A stretch of DNA of 64,000 nt from Rippkaea orientalis PCC 8801. GTDB taxonomy: Bacteria > Cyanobacteriota > Cyanobacteriia > Cyanobacteriales > Microcystaceae. Position numbers and translations under genes: made by a program. Position 1 is the first letter of the stretch, and every line of letters begins with the position of its first letter. The stretch lies in contig NC_011726.1 of the NCBI RefSeq assembly GCF_000021805.1, positions 372,001-436,000 on the forward strand. The letters are read 5' to 3'. A model generated the notes under the pieces. The model saw only the letters and a list, made by a program, of their open reading frames with translations. It did not search any database and was not told where the DNA came from. Shown here piece after piece: positions 44,063 through 52,876 of the stretch.

Positions 44063-44938
44063 ATGGACTTAACAAAAAACTGTTTAATTGGCCTCAAAGC
44101 TGACGATTTTCGCCACCCCTTAGACCTGAAAGCAACGACAGCCCTCAAACAACTCCCCGGACTGGATATGGTGGTACGCAGTCTCCTCGGATCGGTGGCA
44201 GAACAGTTTTTTTATCTCAATAACATCGCCTCGAGTGTCCGCGTCAGCGATCAGCAACTGCCCCATTTCCACAACCTCTTACTAGAGGCTTGTCGTATCC
44301 TCGACCTCGAACCCCCTCAACTGTACATCCAGCAACACCCCGTCCCTAATGCCTATACATTTGCCATGCAGGGAAAACAACCCTTTATGGTCATTCATAC
44401 TTCCTTAATTGAAATTCTGACCCCCGAAGAAATTCAAGGGGTAATGGCGCACGAATTGGGACACCTCAAATGTGAACACGGGGTTTACTTGACCCTAGCT
44501 AATATTATGGTATTGGCCGCTGGGTTATTGCCTAACTGGGGAACTGCGATCGCCCAGTCTCTGCAAGGACAAATGTTAGAATGGCTACGCTGTGCCGAAT
44601 TTAGCTGCGATCGCGCTGCCCTGTTAGCGACCCAAGATCCCAAGGTGGTCATGTCTATTTTGATGAAATTGGCCGGGGGTTCTCCCACTATAGCCCCCCA
44701 ATTAAACCTAGAGGCATTTATCCAACAGGCCAGGGATTATGAAGCCATTAGCGACACCTTTTTGGGAGAAATGCTAAAAACGGCACAAACGGAGCAATTA
44801 ACCCATCCTGTGCCTGTATTGCGGGCTAAAGAGATTGATTGCTGGTCAAGTTCTCAAGATTATCATCGGTTGTTAGAAATAGGCAAAAGGCAGTATAATC
44901 AAAAAAGTGATCCCAAGGGCGGATGGCGAAATTGGTAG
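44063..44938 (+). CDS. M48-family zinc metalloprotease
   Basis: The 291-residue protein has the zinc motif HELGH at 130-134 (GVMAHELGHLKCEHG) and the third-ligand region AEFSCDRAAL near 183. Hydrophobic stretches (about 140-165) follow the motif, as in HtpX/Ste24-like proteases. It lies 1 bp after the TPR gene. Its last eight codons (GGC GGA TGG CGA AAT TGG and stop) lie within the tRNA-Leu gene, so the tRNA 5' end and the protease 3' end share DNA. Confidence 0.87.
   Translation: MDLTKNCLIGLKADDFRHPLDLKATTALKQLPGLDMVVRSLLGSVAEQFFYLNNIASSVRVSDQQLPHFHNLLLEACRILDLEPPQLYIQQHPVPNAYTFAMQGKQPFMVIHTSLIEILTPEEIQGVMAHELGHLKCEHGVYLTLANIMVLAAGLLPNWGTAIAQSLQGQMLEWLRCAEFSCDRAALLATQDPKVVMSILMKLAGGSPTIAPQLNLEAFIQQARDYEAISDTFLGEMLKTAQTEQLTHPVPVLRAKEIDCWSSSQDYHRLLEIGKRQYNQKSDPKGGWRNW
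44870..44899 (+). promoter_or_regulatory. Probable tRNA-Leu promoter within the M48 gene
   Basis: TTGTTA (44870-44875) and TATAAT (44894-44899) are separated by 18 bp, with the -10 perfect. It is 18 bp before the tRNA 5' end, inside the M48 coding region, so it would drive the tRNA independently. Confidence 0.6.
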
Positions 44939-44998
44939 ACGCACCACACTCAAAATGTGGCGGCTTCGGTCATGCGAGTTCGAGTCTCGCTCTGCCCA
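44917..44998 (+). tRNA. trnL-CAA: tRNA-Leu (CAA anticodon)
   Basis: The acceptor stem GGGCGGA (44917-44923) pairs with TCTGCCC (44991-44997), followed by discriminator A. The anticodon stem is CCACA/TGTGG with loop CTCAAAA, giving anticodon CAA (44951-44953). A long variable arm (class II), as expected for leucine, precedes the T arm GAGTTCGAGTCTC. No CCA is encoded. The 5' 22 bases are also the end of the M48 coding sequence. Confidence 0.93.
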
Positions 44999-45009
44999 TC
45001 TTGACACTT

Positions 45010-45037
45010 CCACCCCTGCGCTACGCTAAAGGGGTGG
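45010..45037. repeat. Hairpin at the end of the tnpB remnant / after tRNA-Leu
   Basis: CCACCCCT (45010-45017) pairs with AGGGGTGG (45030-45037) around GCGCTACGCTAA. It lies 12 bp after the tRNA. It could be the tRNA terminator or the right-end hairpin of the degenerate IS200/IS605 copy whose tnpB remnant lies on the minus strand just downstream. Confidence 0.4.
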
Positions 45038-45159
45038 GATTCTTTCATCACAGACTCTTATCTAGCCCATCAAAATTGACCACGAAAGAACGTCTCCAAA
45101 AGCATTTTGAATTACGGGCTGTCCGATCGCAATTAATCCACGATTTCTGATTACTTGAC

Positions 45160-45363
45160 TAGCCGCTTAAGTCTTATTAAATTATACACTCTATCAGATA
45201 GATTCTTTTTACCTGTATGTATATTACAATTGGGACAAATTTGAGATGTATAGTCTTTATCTACTTTGAGGAAATAGACATCTCTTTTCCAACAAACATA
45301 AGCCAGGATGTTGAAAAACTGACCAAAACCAGCATCTTTAGTCAAGATAACCAAGAAAATCAA
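45160..45363 (-). pseudogene. Degenerate tnpB fragment (IS200/IS605 family)
   Basis: The minus strand encodes a piece of TnpB: DAGFGQFFNILAYVCWKRDVYFLKVDKDYTSQICPNCNIHTGKKNLSD. It parallels the tnpB at the window start (AAFGQF...WKRDVFV...NYTSQICPNC.) but has lost the second CxxC and the RuvC-III segment, and the N-terminal part is missing. It is a decayed insertion next to tRNA-Leu. The rest of 45000-45457 shows no intact gene. Confidence 0.75.
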
Positions 45364-45457
45364 TTATCAAATAGTTATTGTTAAAATTTAACTCTGTTCC
45401 CTGTTGTCCGTTCCCTCTCATCACTAGCTAATTTTAAACAAGGTACAAGATCTTAGT

Positions 45458-45712
45458 TTACCATTTTAAAACCGCAGCATCTATCCCTTTTTCTCGCTTA
45501 ATTTTGGCATCTTTTTCTACCCATTCTATCACTTGAGAATGGGTTAATTCATCAAGAGAAACTCCTATATCTTTAGCGATTATTTGTAATAACCTTAAAG
45601 AAGAAATCGTTAGACGAGTTAAAAATTTTTCCGAGGAAGAAAGCAACGCTTTGTCAACATCGGCTGATTCTTCAGGGGTTAAAAATTGAGCAGGTGATTG
45701 AGGTTCATTCAT
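45458..45712 (-). CDS. Small conserved-looking protein, function unknown
   Basis: I do not recognise this 84-residue protein. It has PAQFLTPEESADVDKALLSSSEKFLTRLTISSLRLLQIIAKD, then a SLDELTHSQVIEWVEKDAKIKREKG segment; the whole is predicted helical and cytosolic, with no Cys or signal peptide. It is 57 bp upstream of the sufR stop in the same direction as sufR, so read-through from sufR is possible. Codon use is ordinary for the region, which supports it as a real gene. Confidence 0.6.
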   Translation of the reverse strand: MNEPQSPAQFLTPEESADVDKALLSSSEKFLTRLTISSLRLLQIIAKDIGVSLDELTHSQVIEWVEKDAKIKREKGIDAAVLKW

Positions 45713-45769
45713 ACTTTAAATTGATCAAAAATAATTGTGCAATAATAACTATTAACTATTCCCTATTCC

Positions 45770-46429
45770 CTATTCCCTTTTTTGAATTAAATAGCCACAA
45801 TTATGCTCACCTTCATTGATCCAATGGGTTCGTTCAACGGTACAGTCTGGTAAAATGGCCGCAAACATTTGTAATTCATGGTCGCAGACAGTTGGGTAAG
45901 ACTCCGCTACGTTAGAAATTGCGCAATGGTGCTCAGCCAGGATATACCCTTCCGTTTGGCGTTGATTGGCATTTTTTCGATTAACTAGGTGTAATTCAGC
46001 CATATAACCTTCTTCCTGACGCAATTTAACCAACCTATCCACTCGTTCTTTAAGAGTCCCCTCTCCGATATTTTGGCGATAGTCTTCGGCCTTGCGTTCC
46101 CATTGTTTACGCAAAACTTCCGTCACTTGGTGTTTTCCCACCGTTTCTGCGAGGGTATCTAGGAAAGAAACCGCAAACTCTCCATAACGGTTAGGAAAGC
46201 GATCGCGTCCTTGTTTACTAAGATGATACAGGTATTGGGGTCGTCCTAACCCTTCTTGGGCTGACTGATGTTCAATTAACCCCTCCGCTTCTAAGTCTTT
46301 TAGGTGACGACGGGTTGCTTGGGGGGTAATTTCTAGCGTTTGCGCTAATTCCTGGGCACTGGCTTGGCCTTGTTTGAGGAGATACTGTAGTATATCTTCT
46401 TTTGTAGAAGGAGGATGGATAATAGTCAT
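45770..46429 (-). CDS. sufR: SufR, Fe-S-sensing repressor of the suf operon
   Basis: SufR is a DeoR/ArsR-like winged-helix repressor that senses Fe-S cluster status. From the ATG at 46429 (a TTG at 46453 would add eight residues) it has 219 residues. The N-terminal HTH is SAQELAQTLEITPQATRRHLKDLEAEG, and the C terminus has Cys169, Cys182, Cys196 and Cys211, matching the CX12CX13CX14C spacing described for cyanobacterial SufR. It is divergent from sufB, and the 300 bp between them hold two SufR-type operators, so it probably represses sufBCDS and itself. Confidence 0.94.
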   Translation of the reverse strand: MTIIHPPSTKEDILQYLLKQGQASAQELAQTLEITPQATRRHLKDLEAEGLIEHQSAQEGLGRPQYLYHLSKQGRDRFPNRYGEFAVSFLDTLAETVGKHQVTEVLRKQWERKAEDYRQNIGEGTLKERVDRLVKLRQEEGYMAELHLVNRKNANQRQTEGYILAEHHCAISNVAESYPTVCDHELQMFAAILPDCTVERTHWINEGEHNCGYLIQKRE

Positions 46430-46566
46430 GTTTCGGTGAGTATAGGCAGTCAAATAGGACTTAAATCAACAAACAATCGGCAAAGATCTTAAAAATAGTT
46501 TATTTTCAATCGTTGGATCTCCAAAGAACGTCTTAATCACTCCTCAAAAAAGATTTTAATGTGACT

Positions 46567-46624
46567 TTGACAACAATGGGGTTGTTATTCTATTGTAGAA
46601 TAGAGTTGAGCAACAAAAATGTTG
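46567..46624 (+). promoter_or_regulatory. sufR-sufB control region: two SufR operators and -35 box
   Basis: Two perfect CAAC-N6-GTTG sites occur: CAAC 46571-46574 with GTTG 46581-46584, and CAAC 46611-46614 with GTTG 46621-46624, centres 40 bp apart. The first overlaps TTGACA (46567-46572), a -35 box directed at sufB, with TATTGT at 46591-46596 (18-bp spacer) as a possible -10. Binding by SufR is inferred from the published site consensus. Confidence 0.75.
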
Positions 46625-46729
46625 TTTAATTCATCAGGTGATTGAGGGATACCTCACCCAAAGCCATAACCTACCATCACCTAATTGGTATGCTTAAGGC
46701 TGCTTACTCTCTCTTAGAGAGATTATTCA

Positions 46730-48196
46730 ATGGAAACGGAGAACACAACGCTAATGAGTGCCACATCAGTCAAAACCCTAGTCAACCAACCCTATAAGTA
46801 TGGGTTTGTGACAGACATTGAGACAGATACTATTCCTCGCGGACTTAATGAGGATATTATTCGTCTGATTTCAGCTAAAAAGAACGAACCTGATTTTATG
46901 TTAGCGTTTCGTCTTAGAGCTTATCAACAATGGCAGAAAATGACGGAACCAACTTGGCCTCATGTTACTTATCCGCCCATTGACTACCAAAATATTATCT
47001 ATTATTCTGCCCCAAAACAGAAGAAAGAAAAGTTAGGCAGTTTAGATGAAGTTGACCCCACCCTATTAGAAACCTTTGAAAAGTTAGGCATTCCTCTTTC
47101 TGAACAAAAACGTCTGGGAAATGTGGCTGTTGATGCCATTTTTGATAGCGTTTCTATCGCTACCACCTTTAAGGAAAAATTAGCCGAGTCGGGTGTAATT
47201 TTCTGTTCTATTTCTGAAGCACTCCAAGAACATCCAGAATTAGTGAAAAAGTACCTTGGTACAGTAGTTCCAGTGGCGGATAATTTCTTTGCAGCCCTCA
47301 ATTCTGCAGTCTTTAGTGATGGGTCTTTTGTGTTCATCCCTAAAGGGGTAAAATGCCCCATGGAATTGTCTACCTATTTCCGTATTAATAGTGGCGATAC
47401 GGGACAGTTTGAACGGACATTGATTGTAGCAGAAGAAGGGGCTTCGGTGAGTTATCTCGAAGGCTGCACTGCTCCGATGTATGATAGTAATCAACTCCAT
47501 GCTGCGATCGTAGAATTAGTTGCCCTAGATAATGCCGAGATTAAATATTCAACGGTTCAAAATTGGTATGCGGGTGACGAAAATGGCAAAGGCGGAATTT
47601 ACAACTTTGTGACTAAGCGGGGACTCTGTAAAGGGGTTAATTCTAAGATTTCTTGGACGCAAGTAGAAACGGGTTCTGCTATTACTTGGAAGTATCCTAG
47701 TTGTGTATTAGTAGGCGATAATTCCGTTGGAGAATTTTACTCTATCGCTTTGACCAATAATAAACAACAGGCTGATACAGGAACCAAAATGATTCATATT
47801 GGCAAAAACACCCGAAGCACTATTATTTCTAAAGGTATCTCAGCCGGAGGTTCTAAGAATAGTTATCGGGGGTTAGTGAAAATAGGACCTAAAGCAGACG
47901 GCGCAAGAAATTACTCTCAATGTGATTCTATGTTAATTGGAGATAACGCCCAAGCTAATACTTTCCCTTACATCCAAGTTGACAACAATACTGCTAAAGT
48001 TGAACACGAAGCGTCAACCTCCAAAATTGGAGAAGATCAATTATTTTACTTTGCTCAACGGGGAATTTCTGAAGAAGATGCTGTCTCAATGTTAGTCAGT
48101 GGCTTTTGTAAAGATGTCCTCAACGAATTACCCATGGAATTTGCGGCTGAAGCTGATAAATTACTTAGCCTCAAGTTAGAAGGAACCGTTGGGTAA
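46730..48196 (+). CDS. sufB: Fe-S assembly scaffold SufB
   Basis: SufB, with SufC and SufD, forms the scaffold on which Fe-S clusters are assembled. The 488-residue protein has the beta-helix core with [21 protein letters not shown] and the conserved terminal [27 protein letters not shown]. Cysteines for cluster or persulfide transfer lie in GCTAP and near residue 400 (SQCDSML). It is the first gene of sufBCDS, under the SufR operators, with a spacing of 85 bp to sufC that contains ACTATCAACTATTAAC repeats. Confidence 0.96.
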   Translation: METENTTLMSATSVKTLVNQPYKYGFVTDIETDTIPRGLNEDIIRLISAKKNEPDFMLAFRLRAYQQWQKMTEPTWPHVTYPPIDYQNIIYYSAPKQKKEKLGSLDEVDPTLLETFEKLGIPLSEQKRLGNVAVDAIFDSVSIATTFKEKLAESGVIFCSISEALQEHPELVKKYLGTVVPVADNFFAALNSAVFSDGSFVFIPKGVKCPMELSTYFRINSGDTGQFERTLIVAEEGASVSYLEGCTAPMYDSNQLHAAIVELVALDNAEIKYSTVQNWYAGDENGKGGIYNFVTKRGLCKGVNSKISWTQVETGSAITWKYPSCVLVGDNSVGEFYSIALTNNKQQADTGTKMIHIGKNTRSTIISKGISAGGSKNSYRGLVKIGPKADGARNYSQCDSMLIGDNAQANTFPYIQVDNNTAKVEHEASTSKIGEDQLFYFAQRGISEEDAVSMLVSGFCKDVLNELPMEFAAEADKLLSLKLEGTVG

Positions 48197-48281
48197 AATT
48201 AGTGAATAGTGAATAGATATCAACTCCTAACTATTAACTATCAAATTCTAACTATCAACTATTAACGATCAACTATCAACT

Positions 48282-49052
48282 ATGAGTGAGACGATTTTAT
48301 TAGTTAAAAATTTAACAGCTAATGTTGAAGGAACTCCTATCCTCAAAGGCGTTAATTTAGAAATTAAGTCCGGTGAAGTTCACGCTATTATGGGCAGAAA
48401 TGGCTCAGGAAAAAGTACATTATCTAAAATTTTAGCGGGTCATCCTGACTATGAAATTACTGGAGGAGAAATTCTCTACAAAGGAGAAAATATCCTCGAT
48501 AAAGAACCCGATGAACGGGCAAAAATGGGCATCTTTTTGGCCTTCCAATATCCCTTAGAAATTCCAGGGGTCAGTAATTTCGATTTTCTACGGGTGTCCT
48601 ACAATGCACGTCGTCAATACCTAGGACTCGAAGAGATGGACACCTTCGACTTTGAAGACTTAGTTGAACAAAAGTTAGAAGTTGTTAAGATGAACCCCAG
48701 TTTCCTCGAAAGAAGTTTAAATGAAGGGTTCTCCGGTGGTGAAAAGAAACGCAATGAAATCCTGCAAATGGCGTTACTAGAACCCACGCTATCGATTCTA
48801 GATGAAATTGATTCAGGCCTTGATATTGATGCTTTAAAAATTGTAGCCAATGGGGTTAACCAGTTAACCAACCCTGACAATGCTTTATTGGTAATTACCC
48901 ATTATCAAAGATTATTGGACTATATTGAACCCCATTATGTCCATGTTATGCACGATGGGAAAATTGTCACCACAGGAAGCAAAGAATTAGCCCTTGAACT
49001 AGAAGCAAGTGGTTATGACTTTGTAGAAGAAAAGCTACTGACCAATGCTTAA
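48282..49052 (+). CDS. sufC: Fe-S assembly ATPase SufC
   Basis: This ABC-type ATPase drives conformational change in SufBCD. The 256-residue protein has Walker [10 protein letters not shown] (38-46), the SufC-type signature [17 protein letters not shown] and Walker B with catalytic Glu ([12 protein letters not shown]). The length and motifs are standard. It is 85 bp after sufB and 57 bp before sufD, all in one operon. Confidence 0.97.
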   Translation: MSETILLVKNLTANVEGTPILKGVNLEIKSGEVHAIMGRNGSGKSTLSKILAGHPDYEITGGEILYKGENILDKEPDERAKMGIFLAFQYPLEIPGVSNFDFLRVSYNARRQYLGLEEMDTFDFEDLVEQKLEVVKMNPSFLERSLNEGFSGGEKKRNEILQMALLEPTLSILDEIDSGLDIDALKIVANGVNQLTNPDNALLVITHYQRLLDYIEPHYVHVMHDGKIVTTGSKELALELEASGYDFVEEKLLTNA

Positions 49053-49109
49053 AGAACTAGAGAGAATCATTCTCAAAAGTTCATCAGCTAAAAATTCATA
49101 TCAAGGCAA

Positions 49110-50483
49110 ATGGTTATGACATCATCAATTGTAGAAAAAAGTACTAATGTAGTGAATCAGGGACAAAATTATCTGTTAGAATTATTAGCAGAGTTTGAAG
49201 TAAAAACGGCGGCAATGGCCACAGATTTTTTAAGTCCCTTACGGAGAAATGCAGCTTATCGAATTGATAAGGAAGAAGTACCTTTTCCCACAACCCATCA
49301 TGAAGAATGGAGATTCACAGATTTATCGGAATTATATCAAATTAGATTTGACCCAAGACCGAGATCAACGACCATTCTGTCAGACACCCTTGCCCCATTT
49401 ATCTTACCGGAAGCTAAATTAAGCAGTCTCATTTTTGTTAATGGGGAGTTTGCTCCTGAATTATCCAATCTTGCTGCCTTACCTGATGGGGTATATGTGG
49501 GCAACCTGATGGGACTATCCTCCGAAAAAAGGGAAAAAGTCGTGAATTACTTAGCCAAACATGACGGGGCTAAAGACGTTTTTACCTTGATGAATACGGC
49601 GGATATGTATCATATTGCCATTGTTTGGGTTGACCCGAACGTGACAGTTGATATCCCCATTTTCTTGCTATTTTTGACCGTTGCTAGCCATATCCATAAC
49701 ATAATTCAACCGCGCGTCTTAGTTATCGCTGAAACCGGGTCTAGCTTACAGTTAGTTGAGCATTATGGAGCAATATCCGAGGACTGTTCTGATTTAGCGC
49801 ACAATAAAGCCTATTTTACCAATACAGTAACTGAAATTTGGGTAAAAGACAACGCTCAAGTGAATCACACCCGTGTGCAACGGGAATTAGGTGATAGTTT
49901 TCACATTGGCAAAACCGCGATCGCCCAAAGTCAAGATAGTCGCTACACCTGCACAGAAATCAATTTAGGGGCTAAATTATCGCGCCATACCTTAGAAGTT
50001 TTTCAGCATGGCAAGCAAACAGAAACCTATCTCAATGGGTTAACAATGGTAGGAGGAAAACAAGTCGCTGATACCCATAGTGCCGTCTTTCTCAATCATT
50101 CTTATGGCATGGCCCATCAGTTACATAAATGTATTATAGATGATGAAGCTCGCGGCGTTTTCAATGGAAAAATCTTTGTTCCCAAGGCTGCCCAACTGAC
50201 TAATGCAACCCAACTAAACCGCAATTTGTTATTATCGCCGAAAGCTCGAATTAACACCAAACCCGAACTACAAATTACCGCCGATAATGTTAAATGTTCT
50301 CACGGAGCAACCATTAGTCAATTAGAGTCGGATGAACTCTTTTATTTACAGAGTCGAGGGTTAACTGAAAGCGATGCGCGTAACCTATTAATTGATGCCT
50401 TCGCTGCCGAAATTTTAGATAAAATTCCTCTTGCTTCTCTTCGCACAAGACTCAGCCAATGCGTTGCCTGTCGTACCACCTAA
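49110..50483 (+). CDS. sufD: Fe-S assembly scaffold SufD
   Basis: SufD pairs with SufB. The 457-residue protein has the N-terminal ATDFLSPLRRNAAYRI and EEWRFTDLSELYQIRF segment, and the C-terminal beta-helix with GKQVADTHSAVFLNHSYG, NTKPELQITADNVKCSHGATI and LFYLQSRGL. The last motif, with the conserved His, is the SufB-SufD interface that ligates cluster. Met1 and Met3 are both ATG; the choice is not certain. It is third in the operon. Confidence 0.95.
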   Translation: MVMTSSIVEKSTNVVNQGQNYLLELLAEFEVKTAAMATDFLSPLRRNAAYRIDKEEVPFPTTHHEEWRFTDLSELYQIRFDPRPRSTTILSDTLAPFILPEAKLSSLIFVNGEFAPELSNLAALPDGVYVGNLMGLSSEKREKVVNYLAKHDGAKDVFTLMNTADMYHIAIVWVDPNVTVDIPIFLLFLTVASHIHNIIQPRVLVIAETGSSLQLVEHYGAISEDCSDLAHNKAYFTNTVTEIWVKDNAQVNHTRVQRELGDSFHIGKTAIAQSQDSRYTCTEINLGAKLSRHTLEVFQHGKQTETYLNGLTMVGGKQVADTHSAVFLNHSYGMAHQLHKCIIDDEARGVFNGKIFVPKAAQLTNATQLNRNLLLSPKARINTKPELQITADNVKCSHGATISQLESDELFYLQSRGLTESDARNLLIDAFAAEILDKIPLASLRTRLSQCVACRTT

Positions 50484-50554
50484 TGCTCATCCTCAAAAAC
50501 TGATATGGATGCGGAAACATTCTACATTCTGACTTCTGACTTCTGACTTCTATT

Positions 50555-51814
50555 ATGACTGCCATACAAGAAAAAACTCTAGCCGCTAAAACCCGTTCTG
50601 ACTTTCCTCTTTTGCATCAACAAATCAATGGAAAGCCCTTAATTTATCTTGATAATGCGGCAACTTCTCAAAAGCCCTTAGCTGTTATTAACACCCTCAA
50701 AAATTACTACGAAAACGATAACGCCAACGTACACCGAGGAGCCCATAGTTTAAGTATACGGGCAACAGAAGCCTATGAAGGAGCAAGAGATAAAATTGCT
50801 CAATTTGTTAACGCTACTTCATCCCAAGAAATTGTTTTTACCCGTAATGCCACTGAAGCCATTAATTTAGTCGCCTATAGTTGGGGACTAACGAATTTAA
50901 AACCAGGAGATGAAATCATCATTTCTGTGATGGAACATCATAGTAATATTGTGCCGTGGCAAATGATCGCACAAAAGACAGGGGCAGTCATTAAATATGT
51001 CCCTTTAACAGAAACAGAAGAATTTGATTTAGAACAATTTAAAGCCCTATTATCCAATAAAACTAAATTAGTTGCCGTCGTCCATGTTTCTAACACCTTA
51101 GGCTGTATTAACCCCGTTGAAACCATTATTAATCTCGCCCATCAAGCCGGGGCAAAAGTCTTAATTGACGCTTGTCAAAGTGTCCCCCATTTAGCCATTG
51201 ATGTCCAAGCAATAGACTGTGATTGGCTGGTTGCCAGTGGCCATAAAATGTGCGCTCCTACGGGGATTGGGTTCCTCTATGGCAAAAAAGCCATTTTAGA
51301 AGAAATGCCCCCTTTCCTGGGCGGAGGAGAGATGATAGGAGAGGTTTTTTTTGATGGGTTCACCTACGGAGAATTACCCCATAAATTTGAAGCCGGAACC
51401 CCCGCCATTGGAGAAGCGATCGCCCTAGGGGCAGCCGTGGATTATTTAACCACCCTTAGCTTTAAAGAAATTCATGCCTATGAAGAAGAATTAACTGCCT
51501 ATTTGTTCAAGAAATTGCTCGAAATTCCTAAGCTAAGAATTTACGGACCAAAACCTACTATCGATGGCAAAGGAAGGGCTGCCTTAGCCTCATTTAATAT
51601 CGAAGGAATCCACGCCAGCGACTTATCAACCTTGCTAGATAATGAAGGCATTGCCATCCGTTCAGGACACCACTGTACTCAACCTTTACATCGTCTGTTT
51701 GATGCGTCAGGAAGTGCCAGAATTAGCTTATATTTCTATAACACCCGCGAAGAAATTGATCGCTTTATTTTAGCCTTACAAGAAACTATCGATTTTTTTG
51801 GGATGATGCTGTAG
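50555..51814 (+). CDS. sufS: Group II cysteine desulfurase SufS
   Basis: SufS removes sulfur from cysteine and passes it to the scaffold. The 419-residue PLP enzyme has the Schiff-base Lys231 ([12 protein letters not shown]) and persulfide Cys374 ([11 protein letters not shown]), and the upstream [21 protein letters not shown]. No sufE is adjacent, though most cyanobacteria encode it elsewhere. It ends the operon, and an 11-bp hairpin follows. CTGACTT heptad repeats lie just before the ATG (50526-50551). Confidence 0.96.
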   Translation: MTAIQEKTLAAKTRSDFPLLHQQINGKPLIYLDNAATSQKPLAVINTLKNYYENDNANVHRGAHSLSIRATEAYEGARDKIAQFVNATSSQEIVFTRNATEAINLVAYSWGLTNLKPGDEIIISVMEHHSNIVPWQMIAQKTGAVIKYVPLTETEEFDLEQFKALLSNKTKLVAVVHVSNTLGCINPVETIINLAHQAGAKVLIDACQSVPHLAIDVQAIDCDWLVASGHKMCAPTGIGFLYGKKAILEEMPPFLGGGEMIGEVFFDGFTYGELPHKFEAGTPAIGEAIALGAAVDYLTTLSFKEIHAYEEELTAYLFKKLLEIPKLRIYGPKPTIDGKGRAALASFNIEGIHASDLSTLLDNEGIAIRSGHHCTQPLHRLFDASGSARISLYFYNTREEIDRFILALQETIDFFGMML

Positions 51815-51824
51815 TTTAATTGGC

Positions 51825-51851
51825 AATCTCCTGATTTCTAATCAGGAGATT
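51825..51851. terminator. Bidirectional hairpin between sufS and the S1-domain gene
   Basis: AATCTCCTGAT (51825-51835) and ATCAGGAGATT (51841-51851) form a perfect 11-bp stem with a 5-nt loop, between convergent genes. It ends the suf operon and the rps1-like gene alike. Confidence 0.7.
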
Positions 51852-51894
51852 TGACCAAGCAGCATCCTTGAGGCTTTAAACTGTGGTTGATCAA

Positions 51895-52803
51895 TTATTC
51901 TTCTTTTTGGAGTTTTTCTAAGGCTTGTTCAACCCTGGCTGAAGCCGTTTTCATCACTTCATCAAACTGTTCTAAAATTTCCCCTGGATAATTTTCTAAG
52001 ACTTTAGTCGATAAAGAAATTCGCCCTTTGTATTCATCGATATTGAGAATCATGACTTGAATTTCTTGGCCAAACTTAAACAGGGTATTTAAGTCATCAA
52101 TGCGTAACCCACTAATTTGAGTAATATGGAGTAATCCCGTTACCCCGTTCAAATCAACAAAAATGCCATAGGGTTGAATTTTGGCAACTTTTCCAGTGAT
52201 CAGGTTTCCTGCGGTGATTTTGTCCATTTGAGCGGCCATAATCACACGGCGTTGGGACAAGACTAACTTGTTATCATCGGGATTAACTTCTAAAAAATTC
52301 GCTGTTAATAATTGACCCACTAACGCATCTAAATTATCTTTTTCGAGTAAATGCGATCGCGGAATAAAGCCCCGCAACCCTTCCACGTCCCCAATCACTC
52401 CCCCTTTATTGGTTCCAATCACCCGCATTTGTACGGTTTTGCCCGTTTCGGCAATTTCCGCCACTTTTTCCCACGCTTGTTGGAGTTGCAATTGACGGCA
52501 GGATAATTTGACTTGTCCTTCGGAGTTTTGGTCACTAATAATCAGAAATTCGGCTTCTTCGTTTAAAGGAAGGACCTCAGCTAAATTCGGGGTAGAATCG
52601 AGGGACGCTTCCCGCAGAGGAACAAACCCTGACGACTTACCACCAATATCAACATAGGCTCCATCGGAGGTATGTTGAACCACTGTGCCCCGAACGACTT
52701 GCCCTTTTTCAAAGGTATAATCGTGCTGATCTAAGGCTTTAGCAAAGTCATCCATTGAAAAGGAAATCTGGGAAGATTTACGCGAAGTCGAATCTGAAGT
52801 CAT
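51895..52803 (-). CDS. rps1b: S1 RNA-binding-domain protein (30S ribosomal protein S1 homologue)
   Basis: From the ATG at 52803 (a longer start at 52848 gives a hydrophobic but unlikely leader) the protein has 302 residues. It has three S1 domains: about 30-100 (GQVVRGTVVQHTSDGAYVDIGGKSSGFVPL), 110-180 (GKTVQMRVIGTNKGGVIGDVEGLRGFIP) and 195-265 (GNLITGKVAKIQPYGIFVDLNGVTGLLHI), with a helical tail. Three S1 repeats is the cyanobacterial Rps1/Nbp1-type length, shorter than the six-repeat E. coli S1. Which of the two cyanobacterial paralogues this is cannot be settled, so the symbol is tentative. Confidence 0.87.
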   Translation of the reverse strand: MTSDSTSRKSSQISFSMDDFAKALDQHDYTFEKGQVVRGTVVQHTSDGAYVDIGGKSSGFVPLREASLDSTPNLAEVLPLNEEAEFLIISDQNSEGQVKLSCRQLQLQQAWEKVAEIAETGKTVQMRVIGTNKGGVIGDVEGLRGFIPRSHLLEKDNLDALVGQLLTANFLEVNPDDNKLVLSQRRVIMAAQMDKITAGNLITGKVAKIQPYGIFVDLNGVTGLLHITQISGLRIDDLNTLFKFGQEIQVMILNIDEYKGRISLSTKVLENYPGEILEQFDEVMKTASARVEQALEKLQKEE

Positions 52804-52876
52804 GGTAATTAAAAGAACAAGGAAAAGCGGAAGACAATCAACACGCACAACATCGGTGATAACTGTCCACTAATTA

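Noticed and set aside
44923-45150. 75-aa plus-strand ORF starting inside tRNA-Leu
   Set aside because: It starts within the tRNA and runs through a hairpin; a known artefact of translating tRNA sequence.
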